This document shows, one piece after another, positions 54,960 through 62,360 of a stretch of 64,000 nt of DNA. The stretch's first letter is position 1. Each line of letters starts with the position of its first letter. The stretch lies in contig NZ_AP017372.2 of assembly GCF_002356555.2 (NCBI RefSeq), positions 2,086,501-2,150,500 of the forward strand. Reading direction: 5' to 3'. Under the pieces are notes generated by a model that did no database searches, was not told where the DNA came from, and saw only the letters and a program-made list of their open reading frames with translations. The stretch is from Halorhodospira halochloris (lineage in GTDB: Bacteria; Pseudomonadota; Gammaproteobacteria; Nitrococcales; Halorhodospiraceae). The translations under genes were made by a program, and so were the position numbers.

Positions 54960-56141
54960 GTGACTCTCGCAAATAAGATGGTCGATTCCATTCAGCTAGG
55001 GAGAGTCCCACCCGCTGTCAATGCCCTGCTGGAAAGCACAGTACAAGACCTGGCCGCTGTGCGTGGAGTTCGGCACGCTATAGTTGGGGTCGAAGCCGGT
55101 GACTGCTCTTACCGCTGGATCGGCGCTGCCGGCAGTGCAGATGCGACCGGGGGGTTGATGACAGCGCAGACGCCCTACTTCCTAGCCAGCGTGACTAAGC
55201 TATACATCGGCGCAGCGGTCCTACGCCTGCATGAACAGGGCCAGCTGTCCATTGACGATTCACTAATTTACCACCTACCTGCCCGGCAGCTGTCGGGTCT
55301 CCATATGCGTCGGGGCATTGATCGCACTGCCGAACTTACCTTGCGACACCTTCTAGGACACACCTCCGGTCTTCCGGAATACATATTCGCGGCACCCAAA
55401 GGCAAAAAGGCGCTACTTGATAGGGTCTTAGAACAGGATGACCTGAGCTGGAACACCGCAGATGTGATCGAGATGGCCCGGGCGGCAGGAGAAGCCCACT
55501 TTAATCCCCGGCCCTTTGATGATAACAGGCACACTATCCGCTATTCGGACACCAACTTTCAGCTGCTCATGGCCGTGATTGAAGCTGCTACCCGCAGACC
55601 AATCCATGAGGCATTTGCTCGGCTAATCTATGAGCCACTTGGCTTAACCCAAACATGGCACCCTGGAACGCATTTAGATACGTCTACACCACTTGCAGCA
55701 TTGCCGTGGGCGGGAGCAGAGCCGCTGGACAAACCTCTTGCCTTGCAATCGTTTCGGGACTTGTTTAGCACCGCCGACGAGACCCTGATTTTCTTGCGAG
55801 CGCTCATTACCGGGGAGCTATTTGATGATCCTGCCACCGCAGGGCTGATGTGGCAGCACTGGAACCCCTTTAAGTTCTCTCTTATACGCAGGGCACCATC
55901 CTGGCCCATCGAGTACGGATTAGCCATGATGCGGTTCAAGAGCCCGCGTTTTCTAGAGCCCTTCATTTATTCCCCGCCTTTGATCGGCCATACCGGACTT
56001 TCAGGATCTTGGCTCTTCTATGCCCCCGATGCCGATTTATACCTAACCGGGACAGTAGATCAACTGACAGCCCCAGCAGTACCGTTCAAGTGGGTGCCAC
56101 AACTCGTTAAAGAGCTGCGCACTGCCGGCTCTGAAACCTGA
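54960..56141 (+). CDS. Serine hydrolase (beta-lactamase family), second of tandem pair
   Basis: A 393-residue protein without a clear signal peptide. Motifs are SVTK (SxxK), YSDTN (YxN region) and GHTGLSGS (HTG). GTG start with GAGAGG upstream, 95 bp after the first hydrolase. The two share the fold but are only distantly similar, so a recent duplication is unlikely. Role unknown. Confidence 0.8.
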   Translation: MTLANKMVDSIQLGRVPPAVNALLESTVQDLAAVRGVRHAIVGVEAGDCSYRWIGAAGSADATGGLMTAQTPYFLASVTKLYIGAAVLRLHEQGQLSIDDSLIYHLPARQLSGLHMRRGIDRTAELTLRHLLGHTSGLPEYIFAAPKGKKALLDRVLEQDDLSWNTADVIEMARAAGEAHFNPRPFDDNRHTIRYSDTNFQLLMAVIEAATRRPIHEAFARLIYEPLGLTQTWHPGTHLDTSTPLAALPWAGAEPLDKPLALQSFRDLFSTADETLIFLRALITGELFDDPATAGLMWQHWNPFKFSLIRRAPSWPIEYGLAMMRFKSPRFLEPFIYSPPLIGHTGLSGSWLFYAPDADLYLTGTVDQLTAPAVPFKWVPQLVKELRTAGSET

Positions 56142-56257
56142 GTATCCCAACTAAGACGCTGGTCCAGATTTTTATTAATACGGCACCCTACTCGGCAGAC
56201 CACATCGACGTAATCTCATTGGCTGCTTGGGGAAGAGATAGCCTCCCCAAACCTCTG

Positions 56258-58189
56258 TTACTCGTTCCCGGCCACCTCGATCACCGGCAAGCGCCCGCGC
56301 AACCCTTCCTCATCAGTGTCGTAGAGTGATGCTACCTCCGCTAGGTACGCATCCTCTTCGCCCTCCGCCACCAGGCCCACCGGTAACGTTACGTAGTGGC
56401 TACGGTTACCGGTGTGATCGTCGTGAATGCCGAAACCGAAGGTCATCCCGGCCCTATCGAGAGCCTTACCCAGCTCGTGATCCGTGATGAGGCCACCGTC
56501 AGCTGAACGTGCCTCGAGAGGCCGCACCACCACCACATCATAGCGGCCTTCGCCTGCTTCCGTTTCTGTCCAGCCGGTGAAGGCCCAGACACTGCTCCGC
56601 GCCCCCTCCGCCTCCTGCATGACGCGCCGAGGGATCAGCACCCCATCGTCGAGAATGTCACCCAAGGCGTCCCCAGCATCCCCATAAGGACCAAAGTCTT
56701 TCTGCAGGACGTAGTCTTCGCCGTCCCAGGCGATGAGATGATCGTCCTCTGCCAGATCTATAGCGTTATTGCGGGGGTGCCCAGGCTCAACGATCAGCGG
56801 ACCAAGCCCTGCGCGGCGCAGTTTGGCGAATTCTTCCTCGTCTAACCCCCAGAATCCGGTTTCTCGGGGATCGTAGACATACCGCAGGTAGTCACCCTCG
56901 ACGCCATCCCCAGGATCCTGGTTACGCCAGTTGCCCCGACCACTGGGGCTGAAGCGCTCGTCCTCCTCAACCAACGCATTGTTACCCTCACGGTAGTGGT
57001 AGACGTAGTCCCCGGAGGCATGACCCATCGGCGCTGAACGTCCCATTCGAACCTGGAACAGATCGAGAAAACGCCCCTGCTCCAAGGAATCTGCCAGGGC
57101 TTGGGTGTCACGTCCCTCGTAACGGGATGCCAGCCGCTCAGGGGCGCGGTAGTCGTCCGGGGTTTGCCCCTCCAGATCGCGACTATTGAGGGTGTAGTGG
57201 CGCATGTCCGACTGACCCTCAAGCAGCGTACCCTCAACGTCTGAGGCCTCAGGTTCATAGGCACCGGGCATATTACGCAGATCATCGTGGCAAGCGATAA
57301 AGCAGCCCTGAGCATTAAAATTACCGCTCTCGCCGCCGTCGAACTCGTCGGTAACCGGATCGGCAGCCGGCGCACTCATCGCTACGAGTCGCTCCTCGTA
57401 GTCGAAGCGCCCCTGAGCGGGGAGATCTTCTGAAGCTACCGGTTCGGCCCGCTCGGAGCCCGCATTGCGCTGCTCACCCCGAGCGCCGAATGACTGCTCA
57501 TCGGCATCCCAGCGGTAGGTCTGATGGGTTATGTTCGGGCCCGGCTCGCCCCGATCACGACCGCTGGCATCGGTGTCCGAAGTCCACGACGCGTGGATAT
57601 ACAGATACTCGGCATCCCGCGCAGCCCGCAACTCCAGCTCACGCGTGCCCGGCTTGTCGTAGTCTGCTGCTGCTTCGCTGAGATCGACCCCCATCTCGAA
57701 CGGATTAGACGCGGCCCAGTCCCACTCACTATCTATCCCGCCATGGCCGTAATCCGGATCCGCATGGCAGTTCCAGCAGCCGGTAGGATTGCCAGGCTCA
57801 AAGGCGTACCAGCCCTGATGGCCGTCAGTCTCGGCCTCAGAGTGGTAGCCGCTACTCGGCTGGCGACCTTCACCGGCATTGGCGAGCCACAGCCGGCTGG
57901 CCTGATTGGGATAGAAGGCAGTGACTCGCACCGGCTCGCCGAAGCTAAGATCCTCTATCCGCCTCGCAACCTCAAGCCGCTCCGGGTCCTCGACAGCAAA
58001 GAGATCTAGGGCTAGCAACGAGGCATCCGGGCGTTGAGCATCGGGCTCCGGCTGTGTGTCACCGGTCCTCTCACAGCCAGTTCCCCCAAGAAGGACGAGA
58101 CTACTGATGACCGCCGCAACCCGAAATCCTCTTCCGGATAAGCGGCCACTCAGCAGCCACGCAACCTTTGTTTCACGCTTGCACACCAT
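56258..58189 (-). CDS. Haem-binding lipoprotein, ethylbenzene-dehydrogenase-related
   Basis: A protein of about 643 residues with a lipoprotein signal (VLLGGTGC lipobox) and an EB_dh-type haem domain. Haem-attachment motifs are CWNCH (CxxCH) and CFIACH, which has three residues between the cysteines (CX3CH). The mature protein is strongly acidic, consistent with a salt-adapted exported protein. The open frame extends back into palindrome P16, but ATG 58189 is the most sensible start. Likely a periplasmic electron-transfer subunit; no partner oxidoreductase is nearby. Confidence 0.75.
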   Translation of the reverse strand: MVCKRETKVAWLLSGRLSGRGFRVAAVISSLVLLGGTGCERTGDTQPEPDAQRPDASLLALDLFAVEDPERLEVARRIEDLSFGEPVRVTAFYPNQASRLWLANAGEGRQPSSGYHSEAETDGHQGWYAFEPGNPTGCWNCHADPDYGHGGIDSEWDWAASNPFEMGVDLSEAAADYDKPGTRELELRAARDAEYLYIHASWTSDTDASGRDRGEPGPNITHQTYRWDADEQSFGARGEQRNAGSERAEPVASEDLPAQGRFDYEERLVAMSAPAADPVTDEFDGGESGNFNAQGCFIACHDDLRNMPGAYEPEASDVEGTLLEGQSDMRHYTLNSRDLEGQTPDDYRAPERLASRYEGRDTQALADSLEQGRFLDLFQVRMGRSAPMGHASGDYVYHYREGNNALVEEDERFSPSGRGNWRNQDPGDGVEGDYLRYVYDPRETGFWGLDEEEFAKLRRAGLGPLIVEPGHPRNNAIDLAEDDHLIAWDGEDYVLQKDFGPYGDAGDALGDILDDGVLIPRRVMQEAEGARSSVWAFTGWTETEAGEGRYDVVVVRPLEARSADGGLITDHELGKALDRAGMTFGFGIHDDHTGNRSHYVTLPVGLVAEGEEDAYLAEVASLYDTDEEGLRGRLPVIEVAGNE

Positions 58190-58226
58190 GCTCGACACCG
58201 CTCCATTAGCCCTTGACATTTGGGAA

Positions 58227-58373
58227 CCTCTAAAAACTTCGCCGGCGCCGCCACCATCCGCCCGGTGTGGAGGACGCCGTGAATCCATCCCTGGAGGCTT
58301 CATGGCGCCATCCCTGGCGCCAAGACCTCCACACCGGGGCGGATGGTGGCGGCGCCGGCGAAGTTTTTAGAGG
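58227..58373. repeat. Palindromic element P16
   Basis: Common arm type with one extra GCC triplet (GGCGCCGCCACC), matched by an extra GGC in the other arm (GGTGGCGGCGCC). This is a compensated insertion; one C is missing near the core (CATCCGCCCGG). It lies upstream of the haem lipoprotein gene. Confidence 0.96.
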
Positions 58374-58393
58374 CCACCATTTGCTTGTTAAAG

Positions 58394-58639
58394 TTACCCG
58401 GTTAAGCCAGTTATGCACAACCCGCAAAGCTCGCGATTTTGACGGATAATCAGCCCGTGATAGTGCGCGAGCGTCGCTTTGAGATCTTCAAAAGACTCAT
58501 AAGGCGTTGATTTAAATGCAGTAGCCACTTTTCTGAACAAAGTCTATTCAAATCCGCCAAAGGCCTGTTCAGATTAGGCAGAGAGACTTTCTCCACAGAG
58601 TTTTCCACAGCTTTTGTGGACAACTTCAGCAGCGCTCCA
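58394..58639 (-). other. Non-coding gap with possible transposase remnant and DnaA-like boxes
   Basis: A minus-strand frame (58394-58536) reads TAFKSTPYESFEDLKATLAH, vaguely like the C-terminal part of IS481/IS3-type transposases. Next to it are TTTTCCACA (58601-58609), TTCTCCACA and an inverted TTGTCCACA within 35 bp. Neither is strong enough to name. Confidence 0.25.
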
Positions 58640-59035
58640 TCACTTGCAATCTTTCCCGTCGATGCTACAAACGCGCTGATAACGCCGCCGTGCATACCAC
58701 CGATAGAAAGGCTCCAGCACCCGGGTAAGCCCCAGTCCACGAACTAACCACGACAGCCAACGCCAGTAAGGCAGGTACGACCACACTACCGTGAAGGCAG
58801 CTACACCGCTATGTAAGCTCCCATCTCTATCCCTACAATGGAAACGCTGCATGGCTTGCTCCCAGGTCAACCCGGTTCCCTCTAGCGAATTAGGCTCATG
58901 AAGGTCGCGCCACTCAATAGCACCTGCCCGGTCAAGGCGCTGGTATAAAGCAATCTCACGCCGACAGACCGGGCATTGCCCATCAAAAAATACTGTTGGA
59001 CGGGTATCGGTAGAAGTAGATTGAGAATCAACCAA
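58640..59035 (-). CDS. DCC-family thiol-disulfide oxidoreductase-like protein (DUF393)
   Basis: A 131-residue protein with the DCC signature FFDGQCPVCRREI near residue 17 and a hydrophobic, Trp/Tyr-rich middle. Related to thioredoxin-like proteins; a redox role is assumed but substrates are unknown. Lone gene. Confidence 0.85.
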   Translation of the reverse strand: MVDSQSTSTDTRPTVFFDGQCPVCRREIALYQRLDRAGAIEWRDLHEPNSLEGTGLTWEQAMQRFHCRDRDGSLHSGVAAFTVVWSYLPYWRWLSWLVRGLGLTRVLEPFYRWYARRRYQRVCSIDGKDCK

Positions 59036-59095
59036 TTTATCAGCCTCTGTCGCTGTATTAAGTTCACATTAACTTTCAGTTCCACCAGCCGGGCA

Positions 59096-59243
59096 CCTCT
59101 AGACACCTCCGGCCTCCCAGGCGCCATCACCTGCCCCGGCGTGGAGCTCTTGGCGCCAGGGATGACGCCATGAAGCCTCCAGGGGTGGATTCACGGCGTC
59201 CTCCACGCCGGGGGAGATGATGACGCCAGGGAAGTGTCTAGAG
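59096..59243. repeat. Palindromic element P17 (divergent arms, compensated GGCGTGG)
   Basis: Arms have drifted (CCTCTAGACACCTCCGGC against the right end GGGAAGTGTCTAGAG). Near the core both sides show GGCGTGG/CCACGCC in place of GGTGTGG/CCACACC, another matched change. Core present. It lies between the lipocalin 3' end and the DCC gene. Confidence 0.9.
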
Positions 59244-59272
59244 TTTCCCCAGTCATAGTGACTGATCAAACA

Positions 59273-59848
59273 TCAAGGACAAACCCCATCCTCCGGTGAG
59301 CCGTCGTGTTCGACTTCCACAAGTTCGTCTACCGCGAAACCCCACTCCTCAGCTTTTGTTACCAGGTCAGACAGCACATCCTCATCAAGATCAGGCTCGC
59401 GCGCCAAAATCCATAAGTAATTACGGCTAGGCCCTGAAACCATGGCCCACTCGTAGTCATCATCAAGGACGATCACGTGGTATCCGCCAGCGATTGGCCA
59501 GAAAAACACCACCCGTAAACTGGCGATGTCGGGGCTTTCGCGAAAGGTAGCTGTACCTTCAATGCTTTTCCACTCGCAATCATCAGTGTCAAAGCCACGG
59601 TTAATGACCTTAATTGTGCCATCATCTTGAGCCTGGTACTCAGCTGTAACATGGGTCAAACCACGCTCGAAGCGATGATCCAGCCGCTTGATCTCGTACC
59701 ATTTGCCAGTATAGCGTTCGGCATCGAAGTCGCTTACAGGCTCAATTCCGGAAGGCGCCCCGGTGCAAGAGCTAAGCAAAAAAACAGCCACGACTGCTCC
59801 TATACAAGAGCGGACTGTTAGCCTGGTGGTGGATATTAAATTATTCAC
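59273..59848 (-). CDS. blc: Outer-membrane lipocalin (Blc-like lipoprotein)
   Basis: A 191-residue lipoprotein: signal peptide with lipobox LLSSC (Cys28), then a lipocalin barrel with the family motif YTGKWYEIKRLDHRFE and the DDDYEWAMV, NYLWIL strands. Blc proteins bind fatty acids or lysophospholipids at the envelope. GTG start. The C-terminus carries an extra acidic tail. Confidence 0.9.
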   Translation of the reverse strand: MNNLISTTRLTVRSCIGAVVAVFLLSSCTGAPSGIEPVSDFDAERYTGKWYEIKRLDHRFERGLTHVTAEYQAQDDGTIKVINRGFDTDDCEWKSIEGTATFRESPDIASLRVVFFWPIAGGYHVIVLDDDYEWAMVSGPSRNYLWILAREPDLDEDVLSDLVTKAEEWGFAVDELVEVEHDGSPEDGVCP

Positions 59849-59937
59849 AAAAGAACCCTTAAGTTTTTACGGCTGCAGCGTATAGGGCAAGATGCTCCAG
59901 AAAAAAGCTCTGGCCGAAGGGATACCATACCAGACAC

Positions 59938-60505
59938 TTATTGCCAGCATCCTCCAGAAATATGTCGAGGGTCGTCTGCATGAAGATCGATAAGCTGCTC
60001 TAGCGCCTTCCCTTCGGGCACCTGCTCGACGACCTTGAATTCAAAGAGGTAAAGATGGCCGTCGAAGCCGGTCGTCATATCGACTCGGCCGGTGTTGCTG
60101 GCGTCCTTCACGGTTACACCGAGGCCCAAGGCGGCGAAGTGGCTGTCGATGCTGAGTCTCTCTGCCTGATCGTGAAGGATTTCGCTGATGTGCTGGTCGA
60201 GTTTGCTGCCGGCTATGCAGTACGCCGTCGGCGAAGCTCAGGCGAATCACCGGATGGTGTACCGACCACTCCCACCGGTCGTGGATGTAGAGACCGCGAA
60301 AGAGTGCCTCCCGTCCCTCGAAGAGCGACTTCAGGGTGTCGAGCAACAGGCTCTTGCCGAAGCGGCGCGGACGGGAGAGGAAGAAGTACTTGCCGGCATT
60401 GATCAGACGCTCAATGTGAGGCGTCTTGTCGACGTAGTAGTATTCACCGCTGACGATATCGGCAAAGGTCTGGATGCCGATAGGCAGTTTGCGTCGGCTA
60501 GTCAT
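59938..60505 (-). pseudogene. Broken AAA-ATPase-like / PD-(D/E)XK nuclease gene
   Basis: The 5' part encodes LPIGIQTFADIVSGEYYYVDKT and a P-loop-like RPRRFGKSLLLDTL (AAA-ATPase_like, PF09820). A one-base frameshift follows LSFADG; the shifted frame continues SKLDQHISEIL. It then jumps directly to the C-terminal PD-(D/E)XK piece (GRVDMTTGFDGHLYLFEFK), with the roughly 300-residue middle missing, and ends early. It holds a frameshift plus an internal deletion and is not functional. Confidence 0.8.
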
Positions 60506-60624
60506 AAGAGAGCGCCAAAATACCTATTCCAGGCCACCAAATAGTGACTGTTGATTGGATTCTACGACAACCCGAATTTTTCGAACTTCATGGGCTGGAA
60601 AGCCCAGGTTCCTTGCGATCCCTA

Positions 60625-60711
60625 AGGGATGGCGCCATGAAGCCTCCAGGGATGGATTCACGGCGTCCTCCACACCGGGGCAGATGGTGGCGCCGGCGAA
60701 GTTTTAGAGGT
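60625..60711. repeat. Palindromic element P18 (left arm and part of core lost)
   Basis: Starts within the core (AAGGGATGGCGCCATGAAGC) and keeps the right arm (CAGATGGTGGCGCCGGCGAA then GTTTTAGAGG). It lies between the broken nuclease gene and the symporter gene. Confidence 0.9.
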
Positions 60712-60873
60712 TCCCTACAGTGTACTGGTAAAACCTTGCCCAGCGGTAGCACGCAAACCCTAACAATCGCAATCTGCGGCGGGGTGGCCAGAGTGAAGCT
60801 AATGTGAATTTATGCAATACCGGGCGATACTGCTACACTCAACTTAAGCCAATACCATCAATGGGAGCTGCCC

Positions 60874-62244
60874 ATGGTAGAGCGCGTAGAGGCGGCTTTC
60901 TCCTCACTCTCGGACTTCCTCTGGGGACCGCCGCTAATCGCCCTGGTAGTCGGTGGCGGGATCTTTTTCCTGATCTTCTCCCGCGGCTTGCCCTATCGCC
61001 ACTTCGGACACGCCCTCGCGGTAGTAGCCGGACGCCACGACCGTCCCGACGACCCGGGCGATATCAACCACTTTCAAGCCCTCTCCACAGCGCTCTCGGG
61101 GACCTTAGGCCTGGGCAACATCGCCGGAGTGGCGGTGGCGATAACCATGGGTGGACCTGGTGCTATCTTCTGGATGTGGGTGACCGCGCTCGTCGGCGTC
61201 GCCACTAAGTTTTTTACCTGCACCTCAGCCCTGCTCTACCGCGGCTACGACAGCCAGGGCAACCTTCAGGGTGGCCCAATGTACATGATCCGCGAAGGCC
61301 TGGGCCGGCGCTGGATGCCGCTTGCTATGTTCTTCTGCATCGCCGGGCTCTTCGGCACCCTGCCAATTTTTCAGATCAACCAACTCACCGAAGCTTTGCG
61401 TGATGCGATACTGGTGCCGGCCGACCTGCTCACCGAGGAGCAGATTCCGTGGTTCAATTTACTTTTCGGCTGCGCCATAGCCGCAGTGGTCGCGGCGGTT
61501 ATATTCGGTGGAATCTGGCGCATCGGTTACGTAGCCTCGCGTCTGGTACCTGCCATGGTCATCGCCTATATGCTTTGTGCGGTAGGCATCCTTGCCCTCA
61601 ACGCCGCGGAAATCCCGCAATACCTTGGACTGATTGTCACCGACGCCTTCTCAGGGCAAGCGGTAGCCGGGGGGCTGCTTGGGGTGATGATCGTCGGCGT
61701 GCGCCAGGGAGCCTTCTCCAACGAGGCCGGGATCGGCACCGAGGTTATGGCCCTTGGCGCAACCAAGACCCGCAAACCGGTTCGCGCCGGCCTGGTGGCC
61801 ATGATCGGACCGGTTGTCGATACCCTCATCGTCTGCACCTGCACGGCCCTGGTGATCCTCATCACCGGTGCCTGGGTCGCCGACGGCGAAGTCGAAGGCG
61901 CGGCACTCACCGCCGCCGCCTTTGCCGAGGCCCTCGGCGGCGCCGGGCCGTGGCTGGTGGCGGTGCTAGTGGTGCTATTCAGTATGACGACGATGTTCAC
62001 CTTCTGGTACTACGGCGCGAAGTGTCTCGGCTTTCTCGTCGGCGCCGAGTACCAGCACTATTACAAGTACTTCTATACAGCACTGGTGGTAGTAGGTGCA
62101 GTGGCCACACTGGAGGTAGTCATCTATCTGGTTACTGCCATGTACGGGCTGATGGCCATCCCCACCATGATCGCCACCTTGCTGCTAGCACCGCGGGTGA
62201 TGCGCGAGGCGCAGGACTATTTTCGGCGCCGGGATTGGCTGTGA
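60874..62244 (+). CDS. Alanine/glycine:cation symporter (AGCS family)
   Basis: A 456-residue inner-membrane symporter with about 11 helices. AGCS signatures are GTLGLGNIAGVAVA and the IFWMWVTALVG, GAFSNEAGIGTEVMA stretches, where GNIAGV and the Asn-Glu-Ala region form substrate and Na+ sites. Sodium-driven uptake of small neutral amino acids is expected. GGGAG lies 7 bp before the ATG. Monocistronic. Confidence 0.92.
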   Translation: MVERVEAAFSSLSDFLWGPPLIALVVGGGIFFLIFSRGLPYRHFGHALAVVAGRHDRPDDPGDINHFQALSTALSGTLGLGNIAGVAVAITMGGPGAIFWMWVTALVGVATKFFTCTSALLYRGYDSQGNLQGGPMYMIREGLGRRWMPLAMFFCIAGLFGTLPIFQINQLTEALRDAILVPADLLTEEQIPWFNLLFGCAIAAVVAAVIFGGIWRIGYVASRLVPAMVIAYMLCAVGILALNAAEIPQYLGLIVTDAFSGQAVAGGLLGVMIVGVRQGAFSNEAGIGTEVMALGATKTRKPVRAGLVAMIGPVVDTLIVCTCTALVILITGAWVADGEVEGAALTAAAFAEALGGAGPWLVAVLVVLFSMTTMFTFWYYGAKCLGFLVGAEYQHYYKYFYTALVVVGAVATLEVVIYLVTAMYGLMAIPTMIATLLLAPRVMREAQDYFRRRDWL

Positions 62245-62360
62245 AGGTCTTTATCTATAAAAGACCGCAATTTGCCGGTTCGGCTATGGGGCTCGCTTAG
62301 GCTGGTTATCCGGGATGGAGGAAGAACGGATGCCCCATAGCATCCATAGCATCGTCACAG

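Noticed and set aside
58588-58623. Cluster of DnaA-box-like sequences as a replication origin
   Set aside because: Only one of three matches the consensus, and there is no AT-rich unwinding region, dnaA, dnaN or gyrB nearby.
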